Assembly: GCA_029783825.1 (NCBI GenBank) | Contig: JAREIK010002440.1 | Location: 496,001-560,000 of the forward strand | Direction: 5' to 3' | Source: Sapria himalayana | Lineage: Eukaryota > Streptophyta > Magnoliopsida > Malpighiales > Rafflesiaceae | Length of the DNA stretch: 64,000 bases | Part shown: one piece after another, positions 1-12,760 of the stretch | How the letters are laid out: each line of letters begins with the position of its first letter | Position numbering within the stretch: position 1 is the first letter of the stretch | Program-made: the position numbers and the translations under genes | Notes under the pieces: model-generated | Database searches by the model: none | Seen by the model: only the letters and a program-made list of their open reading frames with translations | Told to the model about the DNA's origin: nothing

Positions 1-391
1 TTTGACTTCCCTCTATCTCTTTAAGTAAAATAAAACCTAACTTAAGGGAGGGCGAAAGAGCAAGGCACGAAAGAAAGAAATGAAGATAAAAATAGAGAAA
101 AAAAAAATTAGAATGAAAATTTGAAATTTCTTTTCTATATTTGTAGATAATTCAAAATAAATAAATAATTTTTTTATTTTTTTTTAATTATATATAGTCA
201 TAATCACGACAGTCATCGAATTCTAGCATTAGCCATTAGATTTAATCTGACATCTAATGCAAAACTTGTATTTTTTTTAAAAAAAATCCGGCAATGACAA
301 TGATAGGTCATGCATGTCATTGTCCCAGTCAAAGATAATTGCATGAAAACTCAACATGCAAGGTAGAGCAAGCCACATAAGTTAATTACCG
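1..391. other. AT-rich sequence, no gene seen
   Basis: Long A and T runs with no coding pattern, RNA gene or repeat I can name. It is the left flank of the hAT element; its last bases carry the left target duplication (392-399). Confidence 0.5.
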
Positions 392-945
392 CTTAAGTAT
401 AGATGTGTCAAACTGGCCGGACCGGCACGTTTTTTTTGGGGCACGAGCGTGCCTTCGTGCCGGCCGGGCACTGCACGGTTTAAAAAAGTCTGGCCATACG
501 GGCCAGTAAAAAAATTTTTTTTAAAATTTTTTTTTAAATTTTTTTTTATTTTATTTATATAAATTATTAAATTATATATAAAATTTTAGATAATGTATAA
601 TATTATATATTTATAATATGAAAAATGTTAAAATTTATTAAAATAACAAAGTTTAAAATTTTTTTTATAATGTAATATAAAATTAGTTTAAAATTTATTA
701 GAATTATATAATATAGTTATAAATTTTTAAATGGAAAATTAAAACAAATAAATAAATAAATCAATACATTTTGTTAAACAAAAATAAAAATTAAAAAAAA
801 CATAAGCAACTTTAATGAAAAATGACCAATCAGCCATTTGATGCCGAAGGTCCGAACCAAACAAATTACAGTTTCAACGTGACGTGTAAATAAAGCGTAC
901 AATCAAGAAAAAAATAAAATATCGAAATCAAAAAATAGTAGATCA

Positions 946-2862
946 TCATAAATCATTAATCAGCATATCATGAGCATCATCAGCCGCAACATCAAGATCA
1001 GTATCATATGGATCATCATCATCAGCAATCAACTCCTCCGCTATCGCAGTGAATGCGGCTGCAGCCTCTGTCCCAGTCCCAGCTCCAGCACGATCATTGA
1101 TGCTAAACCTCGAATCCTTCCAATCCTTCAAACAAGCCAAGCCCTCAACAATATTTGGACGTAGTCTCGATCTCCTATCCAAAATCACGTTCACTACAAC
1201 AAAAAAATCAAACTTCGATGCTACGCTCGACACCGGATGAGTCAGTAGATCCCGTGCCATCCTCGATAGAATAGGAAAGGTGGACTCATATGATTTCCAC
1301 CACTGTAATATATCAAGATTCTTAGTATCAGAATGTGATAGGATTGAGCAGTAATCGGTATCTAAGTACCGAAAAAGCTTGCTCCTAAGTGATGGTCCAC
1401 CCATATGTTTCACCCTCGCTAGCTGAATGGAAAAATCATCATCTCCGAACAAGGTATCAATGTCCGTAATAACAGTCTCACTACTACCACCACCATACCT
1501 AGTATCGTAGTATGTGAACATGTCTGTCAACTTCTCGTGAATAAACCCTTCAGGTGGCTCTTCCAGGTTCATGCACGAGGAAATGTAGGTCAGGGTATTT
1601 TCTACCCCTTCCACCTTAACCCAAGGGTCCATGCATGCAGCGAGGCAATAAAAAGATGGAACGGTGGACCAGTACTTCAAGTACTTGGTTTCCATCTCTG
1701 CAACCATATGGCTAAGTGTCGGGTCAACTTGATACTTCCTAAACATGCTATTTATGTTGCATGTGCACCAGAGTGCAATGCAAGTCGTGGGCATATAAAC
1801 CGACGAACACATATTCATCGTGTCATAAAAAATCTTCAAAAATTTCAAAAATGAAATTTTTGAAGCCCAGTCAGTGTCGTCAATAATATGTTCGTCACTC
1901 TTACTATTGATGTAGTCGGATATCACGTGTTCGTATCCAATACATGATTCTAACATCAGGTACGTGTATTTCCAACGATGTCTCACATCCGATTGGAATC
2001 TCTTCTTCTTAAGATTCGCAGACAAACATAAACTACCAAACTTTTGTTATCTACGAGGAGTGCGAATATATTTAAGTGCATTACATATATTATCCAACGC
2101 ATGGGAACACACATTCATACTCACTTGAACAATCAGGTTAATCACGTGGCACATACATTTGACATGAAAGATCTCTTCTAATGGTGCGTCTCTAATATTC
2201 CTAACAAACATGTTAATCGCTACTCCATTATTAGATGTGTTATCGAATGTGACACAAAATTTTATTTTGAATTTTATATTCCCTAAAGATTTTCATCATA
2301 CACTCAAAAATGGTCGGGCCATCATGAGGATGAAGAATTTCAGAGAATCCTAAAATTTTTTTAATCACAGTCCAGTTAGAATCTACATAGTGGCTGGTGA
2401 GACATACATAAGATGATTCATCGTGACTTGTCCAGATATCGGACGTCACGGACACCACTCCACTATGTGTCATAAATTCATTAATTATTTTTTGTTTTTC
2501 TAACTTATATATCTTTAGTATGTCATTCCTAGATGTGGAACTAGGAATCCTACGTTAAGCATGCTGAAAATATGTCTGCATGATGCGCACTACCCTTGGA
2601 TCTTTCGAAAATATGATCAAAAGACCCATCAATATGATAAGTCTGGCCATGTCGTCCCTACCTGACTCGTTGGAGTATATGAAGGAAGTAAACTTTGAGA
2701 TTGAACTCGATCCAGTCTCAAAAATGCAATGCCAAGTTGGATTTGCCTATGATCTAATGGACCATGTTTTTTGGTGCATAATTCGGCATGCCTCTTAAGA
2801 TGCCCAGTCCCAAATGAACTCTTACATGTTAAAAGACTCATACAATATTTGCACTGTATCAT
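946..2862 (-). pseudogene. hAT transposase (BED finger, RNase H-like core, hATC), broken
   Basis: Transposase of the RICESLEEPER/DAYSLEEPER-like hAT type. Read from 2862 downward: a BED-type zinc finger (CKYC followed by HLKRHAELC); the conserved TSDIWTS (near 2430) and TFDNTSNN (near 2240), which carry core acidic residues; CMCHVINL (near 2155); RWKYTYLMLES; and a C-terminal hATC dimerisation domain starting LDILQWWKSYESTFPILSRM. The usual ASESAFSTGGR region is altered to ASKFDFFVVV. Lesions: a frame change between the BED finger and 2557, a stop at 2555-2557, a frameshift near 2265-2280, and a stop at 2047-2049. The last open stretch (about 360 codons, 946-2025 plus a few upstream) is the longest. 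It ends in an acidic tail unlike the family consensus, so the true end may have changed. Confidence 0.9.
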
Positions 2863-3148
2863 TTCTTGTTACTCACCACTAACATTTTTTTGTTTTATTA
2901 TATTAAAATGAGTCCAAACTATAGAAATCCTCCTAGTTTTTTTGTTTTTTAGAAGTTTGGATTGAGACGACTAGAGAAACCAAAGTTTCAGCAGCCTCAG
3001 ACCTCTGTGTAATATTTTTATTTTCTAAATTTAAATATCTTTCCATTGTATTTGTCATTTTTTAGGATTTTTGTTATTCAGAATAGTTTTTTAGAGACTA
3101 GAAGACTGATTTTAATATTTTTTATTTTTGGTCTAGAGAGAGAAACTA

Positions 3149-3174
3149 GAGAGAGAGAGAGAGAGAGAGAGAGA
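3149..3174. repeat. (GA)n microsatellite
   Basis: Uninterrupted GA repeat inside the hAT element. Confidence 0.9.
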
Positions 3175-3579
3175 AAGTTAAAAAAACTTAAAATAAATTA
3201 CCCGATAAAAGCAGTGAGGTCGGTCACGTGCACGGTGTACCACAGTCAAGCTCAAAGTTCCAAACTCAAGTTGAGATTCCCGAAAATCCAAGCCGAATGC
3301 CAAAATCCCGAGTCCCGAGAGAGAGGAGCAAGATTTTTGAGAGAGAAAATGAGCGATTTGAGAGAAAATATGTTTATGAAAAACATAAATGTTAAAGAGA
3401 GGGGAGGTGAAATTTATAGATTAAATAAAATTTTAAAAAAAAAACTAATTTTTTTTAATCTTTTTAGGGGGCAGAATCATGAGGGCCGTTGGAGGCGAGA
3501 TCCAACGGCTAAAAATTAAATTTTTTATTAATTTTTTGTTCCCTTTGGGGGGGGGGAATTGGGTGGGTTCAGACCTCGT

Positions 3580-3800
3580 GGGACCGCAGGTCGGGTCCAA
3601 TCATACCCGACCCGCGGTCTTTTTTGCAGGAGGGGCGTGGGGCGCTCGTGGGGTCGGGCTCGGGGGGCACCCGACACGGGACGAACCCTGTGCCGGTGTG
3701 CCATGTCACGGGCTGAACCGTGCCGGGTCAGGCACAGCACGGCACGGGCCCGGGCACGACATTTTCCCGTGCCTGGCCGGGCCGGCCCGCCCCGGTTGAC
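3580..3800. repeat. GC-rich subterminal repeats of the hAT element
   Basis: This stretch is dense in GGCACG/CGTGCC and GGGTCG words, partly palindromic (around 3735-3760 GGCACGGGCCCGGGCACG). The opposite end (about 412-480) has the same words in inverse orientation. In hAT elements subterminal short repeats are transposase binding sites, so that role is likely here by inference. Apparent ORFs across it on both strands are artefacts of the GC-rich repeat. Confidence 0.65.
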
Positions 3801-3939
3801 ACCTCTACTTAGGTGTCTGGTTTTTTTTTTTAATTGTCCCATCAAGCAATCACCCAACAAGGCTAGACCCATGACTTATGACCCACTCATGCCCAATCTT
3901 GGGTCACCAGGTTGGTAGACCATGCTATCAAGCCAGACA

Positions 3940-4050
3940 CGTGAGTCATGCTTAGCCTAGCATGAGGCACAACTCGCATCAGACATACATGGATGAACCG
4001 TGTCATGCCGTGGATCATGCTCGACCTACCAAACCCAATTGACATCTCTA
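3940..4050. mobile_element. Relic of a second hAT-family right end
   Basis: The segment ends in CCAATTGACATCTCTA, close to the hAT right terminus GGTTGACACCTCTA at 3807. It contains the same GC-rich words (GTGTCATGCCGTGG, GAGGCACAACTCG). I find no matching left end or duplication, so it is probably a truncated copy lying next to the complete element. Confidence 0.5.
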
Positions 4051-4058
4051 AACCTATC

Positions 4059-4389
4059 TAAAATTTTCTCCTCTCCACCATGACCACTGAATTTAGAAAA
4101 TCAAAAAATTTGTGACCAACAGCCAACCAAGATAGTAAATAGTTAGAACTGTTATGGCTTTGTGATATTTTGTGGTGTAATATATTATATATATTTATTT
4201 TTGTGAATGTATATTTGTGTGTGTGTTAAAGTCTTCTTCTTCAAACCACACACTTAAAAGTTTATATTTATACACACAGTCATACAATAGAATATATATA
4301 TGTACTGATATTTAAGTTTGTATGTATACTATATTAGATGTATATTATTTTCAATAAATTGTAATATTCACAATTATATGCATAGTAGT

Positions 4390-4422
<33 letters not shown>

Positions 4423-5426
4423 TATATTGATTGATTGAAGCAAAATATGTCTATGATATATGTACTTATATGTATGTGTACTTGAATATATTTGCATAGA
4501 TAGACATAAAGTATATATACATATATACTCTTGTATATAAGTGCTTTTTTTAATACAAATAAATATTTGTGTGTACATGTTTATAAGGACGCATATATTT
4601 ATATGTATATGTATTGCTTAAATATACATCTATATAGAGACATATAGGTACATAAATACATATTGATGCATGTGTATTATTTTTAAAGCAAATCAAAAGA
4701 TTAGTGTGTGTGTGTGTGTAAATATATTTTAATATATATTTGTATTTATCTAATCATTTCTTTAATAATAATAAAATTTTGTTTGAAATTTTTTATTAAA
4801 GATTCAATATATAATATGTGGAGTTAACGTTATCTTGTTATTGATGATTATGAATTATTGAATGAATATTATGAAAAGTAATATAGAAAAAAATAGGTGA
4901 GTAATCCAAAAAATTCAATAAAATTCATTTGCATATGTGTGAGTGAGTGAGTGAGTGAGTGAGTGTGTGTGTGTATAAATATATTACAATTTGAAATGAC
5001 ATGCATTACAAAAATTGAACATCATATAACATATATTATTAATGTTTATAAAATAATAATAAAATGTGCTACAAATATTTTTAACCCAGACTCACAACGC
5101 ATATTGAATTTTCTTTGTTACCTATCATAAAAATAAAAATATTATTCAAAAATATAAATTAATTGTGTGAACATAAGAAGTAGAAACTTATATACATATA
5201 TGTTTTGTGTATGCAAAATAATATAGACATTTATATACACTAATCTACATACATACATATATGCATGTATGTATATGTATGTGTGTATATATATACACAT
5301 ACATATATGCATGACATGAATCATACAATTTCAAAGTGTATGTGTGCATGCATATATACACATATACATATGTGTGTGTATGTGTGTGTTTGTGTTGAAT
5401 ATATAAGCAATATTGACATATATAAT
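4059..5426. repeat. AT-rich spacer with microsatellites
   Basis: No gene seen. Holds (CATA)n then (TA)n near 4390-4430, (TG)n near 4703-4720, (GAGT)n running into (GT)n at about 4940-4972, and mixed TATG/CATA tracts at 5240-5395. The His/Tyr/Met-rich ORFs here are readings of the microsatellites. Confidence 0.75.
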
Positions 5427-6289
5427 CACGGCCAAAAAAGTTGGATTTAGAAATAGAAATTACAAATGACAAAATCCATTTCTAAAATTAGGAATGGATT
5501 TGAAACGAATTAGAAATGGAATTTACAAAACCTGAATAAAATTGAAATGGAAAAAATTTTCATTGCTATTTAGTGATAGAAATATTTGAGTTTTTTTTAT
5601 TCCATCACAAATTATAATACAAAGTGGGATGTGGATATGCTTGCGTGGCATTTAGTGACACAAACTTTTGTATACATTTATAATTAGAAAAGGAATGAGT
5701 ATTCATTTCTAATTTTTGTGAGGAATATTAATTTCGTTGCTAAATGAGAAATGACGTGCATATCAGTTGCTATATATCATTTTAAATGATTATGCAATAG
5801 AAAGTTATTCAGTCACTATTTTAGCAACTGAAGTTATTTCTTTTGCTAAAATACAATAAATTAATTTGCGAAGAACACTTCGAAACTTCAATCATACACA
5901 AAGTTTCGAGGATTTTTGGTTTTGATTCTGATTTCGTCTGAATCATTTGTGGGTTACCTATCCTCTATATATTAATAGACATGCATTTCATCCATAATTG
6001 AAGTATGAAATTATGATTTTTATTTTATCCCATATGTATTATATACAGGAATAGTTATATTTATGCATTTTGATATTATGTATAATTTCTTTTTATTTTT
6101 AATATTCATATGAGTTCTATCTTATTGTTTTATTGAATGATTATAAATATAATTGATAAATTATACATTTTAATTTTTTTTCTCACACTTCAATTTGTAA
6201 AAATTTTTGCAACTTAATTGAGTTATTATTTTTTTTGTTTATTTTATTATTTACCTTTAGTTAAGATCATTGTTTTTGTGTGTTAGCAT

Positions 6290-8061
6290 GTATGATTCAA
6301 GAAATTCAAAAGATAAATTAGATGTTTTCTTACATCTCTTATAGTAGAGCTCAAATTTTTGTGGGATAATAGTGTTAAAACACATGATATATCTAGAAAG
6401 TATAACTTTAAATAATAAGCAGCACGTATGTGGACTATATGTGACTTTTCTACATATTCAATATTATCCGGATGGTGTACTACAGAAAAATTAGCTTGTC
6501 CTCATTGCATAGAAGACTCCGATACATTTTATTTGAGCAAAGAAAGAAAAACTTATTGGATTGATAATCACCATAAATTCTTAAATGTGAAACATCCATT
6601 TCGGATGAATATTAGTGCATTTAAGAAATGTCATCAAGTCATTAAAAGTGAAATACCTTTGAGGTTAGGTGATGAAATAATTAGATGTAATTGAAAGATA
6701 TAAGTTTAAAATTATTATGGATGCTGATGCAAATTGTATTAATATGCAAATTTCAAAGAATTATCACTATGGTTGGAAGAAAAAAAGTTTCTTTTGTATT
6801 AACTTTATTGGAAAATAAATCTTATTAGACACAAATTGGATATGATGCATATTGAGAACTTTTTAAATAATATTTTAAATGCTAGACTAAATGTGGAAGG
6901 AAAAACAAAAGATAATGACAAATCAAGAGAGGATTTGAAAGAGTTATGTCCTCGTCCAGAGTTACACATGTATGAATCAATGAATGAATTTTCTAAGGCT
7001 TGTCATATTCTTGAAAAGGATGCAAAGGAAGGTTTGTGCAAATGGCTAATAGAGCTCAGGTTTCTTGATGGATATGCATCTAACATGGGAATATATGTTG
7101 ATATGAAGAAGTAAAAGTTATTTGAAATGAAAAGTCATGACTATCATGTGTTCATGCAAAGGCTAATACCCATAGCATTCCGTGAATTACTTCCACATAA
7201 TATTTGGATAGTATTGACTAAAATAAGTATTTTTTAAGAATTTTACTTGTAATATCTTAAGAAAGGAAGAAATGGAGCAATTAAAAAATGACATCTCTAA
7301 TATTTTATTCAGACTTGAACATATTCTCCTACTACTCTTCAACTCTGTGGAACATCTCTCATTCCACTTGCCTTATGAATCCATGATAGCAGGCCATATG
7401 CAATATAGATGGATGTATTCATTTGAGAGATAATATATTTTAAATTAGTTAATCTAAAAATTTGAATGTATCTCTATCCACTAAATATTTTTTGTTTTAA
7501 TATATATCTATTTTAAATATCTTAGAAAATTGAAAAATAATGTTCAAAATAAAGCCAAAGTCAAAAGATCGATATGCAGTGTCTATATGGTTGAAAAGAC
7601 TATGACATTTTGTGCACACTACTTTCGGCTACAATTGTATAATCAGCATACCAAATTGTCATCAAAGAATATATATATATGGTATGGGTAATGGATCATA
7701 AGAAAATGATATGTTTTCTATTTTTAGACATACGGGTAGATTGTATAGTAGAGCAATATCAAGATATTTTTTAGATAACCTAGAGTATCATACTTTGCAC
7801 ACATACATCTTATAATGAGTAAGATTTATAATAATTCCATATTCTCATTTATTTGTCATTGTATACAATATAATATTTTAATTATTCAAAATACCTCCAA
7901 TTGCTTTTTGAAGAATATTTTCTCATGAATTAAGGTAATAAGAATCTCATATAAATGAAGATTCAATTGATGCAAAGCTTGAAAAGAATTTTGCAAATTA
8001 ATTAAAAAAAAGGTGCCAGTATATAACTTATCATTGATGGTTCTAAATAGTTATGTGTAAC

Positions 8062-8101
<40 letters not shown>

Positions 8102-8870
8102 TTTATCCTTTATCATTTTGTAGATATAATTTTCTTGATCAAATATATAAAATAGACAAATGAATGATCTTGTAAAAAAGACTATTATGAAGTTTACAGA
8201 TGTATCCCATACATTGTGTAAATGGATACAAATTTCATACTTTGAAATATAGTTCAAATAGAGCTGCAATGAATAATGGTGTTTGCATCAAGGGGTATAA
8301 CTATATTATATGTACTTTTAATTTTTATGGTCAACTAATTGAAATTCTACACATTGAGTATTTTGCTCTACCAATTAAGAGGACTATTCTGTTTTCATGT
8401 GAATAGTTTGATCCTATTCCAAATATGGGTACTAGAATTTATCATCAATACAACCTTGTTGATGTGCGCTAAAATAAATATTATCATAAGTATGAGTCAT
8501 TTATTCTTGCAGTACAAGCTGAACAAGTGTATTATACCACTTATCTAACTACAAGAATAAATCTATGTCACTGGTGTATAATATGTAAAATAAAACCTAG
8601 ATGAACTATTGAAGTTTTTGAAAAGGATATTATGATCACTCAATCATGTGTGTTAGTATTTCAAAAGAATAATGTAGAACTTCATTCAATCATTCATATG
8701 ATATATGATGGCCTTCAAACTTTACTTGGTTAAACTAAAAATTATTTGGACATTATTGGTGGAATTGTTGAAGAAGATAATGAGGAAAAATTAATTGCAG
8801 AATCAGATGATGATAAATATGTAGATAGAGATGATTTCTTAGAAATTTCTAAGGATGACTAAAAATTCAT
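6290..8870 (+). pseudogene. TNP2-type CACTA transposase, copy A, N-terminus missing
   Basis: Family features in order: the tnp2 core with LACPHCIEDSDTFYL and an HHKFL...HPFR stretch (6428-6694); MDMMHIENFLNNIL...NVEGKTKDN, the usual DVMHIEKNVC-type block, then CKWLIELRFLDGYASNM (6836-7114); the block ending QYRWMYSFER (to about 7430); and a DUF4216-like C-terminal region starting VNGYKFHTL (about 8210-8620). Stops and frame changes interrupt it in several places, for example right after YVDMKK at 7114. The same gene lies in copy C (plus) and copy B (minus). A TA-repeat at 8067-8098 is inserted between the core and the C-terminal part. Confidence 0.8.
8067..8098. repeat. (TA)n microsatellite
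   Basis: Perfect TA run inside the transposase relic. Confidence 0.9.
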
Positions 8871-9039
8871 TTACCGTCTTGTTATTTTCTCATTCTCATT
8901 TTGTAATCATTAATAAGTGGATGTTAAATTAATATATTTTAATTTCTTTTTATGTCAACGTGTTTATCATTTTGTTTTGTTATTATGATATTTTCATAAA
9001 ATGTTTTTATTGACCTTTATATATTTTGATGTTTATGTA

Positions 9040-9343
9040 ACTTGATTTAGGTATGAGAGGTAACCATTTAGGTGACTGAGGATCTCAATGTGTGATGAGA
9101 AAATCTACATACATTTTGTTTGGTATATTTAGTGATTAAAATACTACAAATATCTTTATGCATTCTCCTACACATACGGAGGAACCATTGGCATCACCTC
9201 ATCATGAAATACAAGGATTTACTATAACGGATATTCAATCTTCATCTCATTTTTCATCAAAATATACTAATAGTTACATTCCACATATTTTAGGAGGTCA
9301 ATGCATTGATACTATAGCAGTGGCATTAGCAGGATATTCATAA
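9040..9343 (+). other. Conserved CACTA segment downstream of TNP2
   Basis: From TTGATTTAGGTATGAGAGG to the stop at 9343, this matches the reverse complement of about 17230-17545 in copy B. It is therefore a conserved part of the family, perhaps the start of the second CACTA ORF or the C-terminal end of TNP2. A 61-codon open frame at 9158-9343 (Ser/Thr/His-rich) covers the best-conserved part. I do not recognise a domain. Confidence 0.5.
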
Positions 9344-10800
9344 TCTTTAATTTACATGCCAAGTTATGAGAAAATCTTTATTTGGCTCATAATTAAAAAT
9401 AAATAGTATGTAACTTTCTTAAATTTACTACATACATTCATAATCATTTTTTATTTTTTTCATTTTAATTAAATATAAAATAATATGTGAATGAAATTAT
9501 AAATATATTATAATTTTTGAATTTAGGTATTTCATAATAATAACAAGATATCATATTACTACTTATTGAACATTATCATTTATAATAAAAATAAATTTTT
9601 TGTTTAAAAGTTTTGAATAATAAATATAAATGAAATAAATCTTAACTTAGTAGTAGCAAAAAATGTGTATTTTGTTTGTGTATATATACATGATGATTTT
9701 AAATTACTTATAGATTTATTCCTTTTGCTTCTCATAAAATCAAAAGATATTTAAGGAAAAACTAATTGTGAAGGGTATAAAGTGGAGCAGAGTACCTCCA
9801 AGTATGAAAGAATTTTATTGGGGAGAATTTGAAGTATATCTTTCACACATTTACTTATTTTTCAATTTGGTATAATATGATTAATTCTTATAATAAATGC
9901 ATTACAATGTATTATTATATTTTGGTTTTTGTACAAAAAAAATAAATGGAATAATGCTTTTAGTAGCATCGGTGAATGATACATGCAAATATGTACTAAG
10001 TGTGAGATTCAATGATAAGCTTGACAAATAGAAAAAAAAATATGGTAAAGATTCAAAGCCTAATAGTGTTCCTCTTAGTGTTTGGATAAATTGGTGAAAA
10101 TACTGAAATAGTAAAGAGTTCAAGACCTTGTCACAAGTGGCCTCACACAATCATCGATCAGAAAAACCATGTGTGAGGAATCATGACCTTCAAAGCATAT
10201 TGGAGGTTCTGAGGCGACTTACCAATATTAAGTATATTTAGTTTAATTATCTTTTATTTTTTGTTATTATTTAAATTTTTAGAATCCAAAGGATAATATC
10301 CATGTCATAATGAATGATATACCTTAATATTAACTTATAGTTATCTTATACTTGTAGTTTCATATGACAATTTTAAATAATAAAAGAAAAAAAAAATTAA
10401 AAATTGGTTATTTGGCATTAACTATAAATAAAATGCAAATTCAAGTATATTTTTTATCATAACTAATGATTTATTATTTATGAACTCATTAAAAGTAATT
10501 ACTAACTTCATTTTTAAAATATTTTGTCGTAGCGAGAGGACAATTTCTTGTGCTGGTAAAAATTTTTTTTTAATATAATAATCGATGATTTATGCAGTAT
10601 TTTAACAATCGTAGAAAACAATTAAAAATATACTTGCTATTACTTCACAATTGCTAGATCCATCGACAAAGGTGCAAGAGATTGATATTGCACAATCGTA
10701 GAAAACTATAAAATTACATTTAGGCTATCGGAGTGAAGCTGAAAAAATGTCGAGTGACAATCTTGGTACCCCATGCATCTATATTTTATCTAGGCTTTGT
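9344..10800. other. 3' part of CACTA copy A and spacer, no gene seen
   Basis: AT-rich. The stretch 9980-10200 gives short coding-like plus-strand pieces in different frames, perhaps a relic of the second CACTA ORF, but I cannot assign it. No TAGTG terminus stands out. Confidence 0.35.
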
Positions 10801-11201
10801 TCACTATAAGAAAATATCAATTTAGCTAGTAAATTTTAGCTAGGAGTCAATCCCTAGCTAAATTACAAGGGATTAGATAGGGAATAATAATGGATTTATG
10901 ATTTTTCTTTGAAAAAAAAATAACAACGGATTAGAAAAGGAAAATTTTTCGTAAATTCTGCTCAAGAAAGTGGGAGATTTAGTGACGGATCAGCGACGAA
11001 AAATTTGCATAAATTTCGCTTAAGAAAAGCATGGAATTTCTTTGAACCATTAATAAGTAGGCTTGAAATCAAAATAGTTGGATGGATGGAAGAGATTTTC
11101 AACATGACTATGAGATTTTCAAAAGCATGGAATTTCTCATTTTTATTTTATTTTTTTTAATTATTGTAACATGAGAAATTATCACACATTCTTGTTCCAC
11201 C

Positions 11202-11477
11202 AAGAGGTGTCAAACGGGTCAGGTAGCCCAAGCCTGTACCCGCTCAGTCTTGCCTAGGATGTCACCACATGGTATAAAATCATACACGGGCCCATGTCGG
11301 GCTGGCTCTCGGCATGGCTCGTGTTGTGCCATGTCGAGGTAACTCGAGCCTCATGCCAGGCTAAGCACGGCTTGGTATCGTAGCCCGAATGCATGGTATT
11401 TCGGCATGACCCGAATCAAACCCGGCCCGATCCAGAAAGGCCAGGCATGACCCACCCAGATTTGGCAAGTGTTATTA
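11202..11477. mobile_element. Decayed hAT-family MITE
   Basis: Starts AAGAGGTGTCAAACGGGTC, the hAT-family left end, followed by the same GC-rich words (GGCATGGCTCGTG, GGCCAGGCATGACCC). The right end is poor (TTTGGCAAGTGTTATTA). Flanking 8-mers gttccacc (11194-11201) and gttctatt (11478-11485) match 5/8, with all differences C/T. The right boundary is uncertain. Confidence 0.5.
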
Positions 11478-12117
11478 GTTCTATTATAAAAATAAAACCT
11501 ATAGCAATTATTTTAAAATATAAAATTTTAAAGTAATGATATAACAAATTATAAAATAAAATGAAACACTATGTAAAGATACTTGAGATTAGGAATACTT
11601 ACAAATGAGGAGAAACTCTTCATTTATAAAAGAAAAAAATGAGAAATCCCAAAGGGATTTCCAATGTGAACATGGTGAAGTTGAACTACCCACTTGGGTG
11701 TCCTTTTTGATATTATAGATTATTAAAAAAAGAATATAATGAATCATTTTTAAGTTTCTAGTGCTTTGTTTCTTTTCGGAATTATTTTACAAGTTAATTT
11801 TACCATGAAAAAAATACTAATTTATTTACTAATCATTACTCAAAATTATGAAACCCAAAATTATATACTAATTGAGTTTTTATGCATTCTATCATTAAAA
11901 CTCAAAATTAACCTTAAAACTATCAATCTTAGTAGCTACATTAGACTAGTTTTTCTTTTCTCTTTTCCTCTCTACTCCTCTCCTTACCTCAAAACTCATA
12001 AGGCATAACTACAACTCAAATTTTATTTTTGATCCAAGATAATCCACAAACACTAATTTTGGATATAAACATTATTGTGTGCACACATATATTTATATAT
12101 AGACACATATTTAAATA

Positions 12118-12760
12118 TGTGTGTATTTAATGATGAAAATTTAGTGATGGAAATTTAGCGATGAAAATTTAGGCATACATATGTATAGACACACATATAT
12201 AAATATGTGTATATGTTGTACTATATATATATATATATGCTTGCATGGTATTTAGTAACAAAAATTTATGCATCTATGATTTTTTTATAAATAGAATACT
12301 AATCTACTTCTATATTTAGTGACAAAAATTATTACAATACTTCGAAACTAAATGCCCATATACAATTCTTATCTGCTTCAAAATCATTACACATATACAA
12401 TACTTATCTGTTTTACCCAATTTTCACTATTTGATTTTAAAAATATGTGTGTATTTAGCGATGAAAATTTAGCGATGCAAATTTTGGCATACATATATAT
12501 AGACACACATATATAAATATGTGTATATGTTGTATTATATATATATATATATGCTTGCATGGTATTTAGTAACGAAAATTTATGTAAATATGATTTTTTA
12601 GAAATAGAATATTTATATACTTCTATATTTAGTGATGGAAATTATTACAATACTTCGAAACTAAATACCCACTAACAATACTTATCTTCTTCAAAATTAT
12701 TACACATATACAATACTAATATGTTTTACCCATTTTTCACTATTTAATTTTAATAAATTC
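12118..12760 (+). repeat. Tandem duplication of about 320 bp in the CACTA leader
   Basis: The segment from about 12118 to 12445 is repeated at about 12446-12760. Shared landmarks in the same order: GTGTGTATTTA, GATGAAAATTTAG, TATGTTGTA then (TA)n then TGCTTGCATGGTATTTAGTAAC, AATACTTCGAAACTAAAT, and CCCATTTTTCACTATTT. The offset falls from 328 to 313 bp because of small indels. The repeated TTTAGTGATGGAAATT words are the kind of subterminal motif bound by CACTA accessory proteins (inference). Confidence 0.8.

Larger units (their letters stand above)
400..3807 (-). mobile_element. hAT transposon, complete length, inactive
   Basis: The left end reads TAGATGTGTCAAAC; the right end, on the other strand, reads TAGAGGTGTCAACC. 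These are typical plant hAT terminal inverted repeats. The flanking 8-mers are cttaagta (392-399) and cttaggtg (3808-3815), a 6/8 match in which both differences are A/G transitions, as expected for a decayed hAT target duplication. Inside lies a broken minus-strand transposase (946-2862). Both subterminal regions are unusually GC-rich and carry many GGCACG/CGTGCC-like words. The 3408-bp length is normal for an autonomous hAT element, but the transposase has frameshifts and stops, so this copy cannot supply its own enzyme. Two MITEs with the same end sequence lie at 14503 and 15124. Confidence 0.88.
5427..10560 (+). mobile_element. CACTA (En/Spm) element copy A, internally deleted
   Basis: Contains a decayed TNP2 transposase (about 6290-8870). 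Upstream (about 5540-6260) is a leader with repeated words such as TTTAGTGATAGAAAT that matches the leader of copy C (about 12120-13200), including CACTTCGAAACTT and a GATTTCGTCTGAATC-like stretch. The leader joins the transposase near 6265-6290, so the sequence corresponding to about 13.2-15.7 kb of copy C (transposase N-terminus) is missing. A degenerate start CACGGCCAAAAAAG at 5427 may be the 5' end. I see no convincing TAGTG 3' end before 10800. Both boundaries are approximate. Confidence 0.55.

Noticed and set aside
970..1854. Plus-strand ORFs of 60-105 codons across the hAT transposase
   Set aside because: They lie antisense to the clearly conserved minus-strand transposase and have no recognisable features.
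3808..3825. TTAGGTGTCTGG as a second hAT left end
   Set aside because: It matches only a few bases of the terminal repeat and coincides with the target duplication of the complete element.
3528..3918. Overlapping Arg/Gly/Pro-rich ORFs on both strands
   Set aside because: Products of the GC-rich hAT subterminal repeats.
4351..5472. Tyr/His/Met-rich ORFs
   Set aside because: Readings of TATG/CATA microsatellites.
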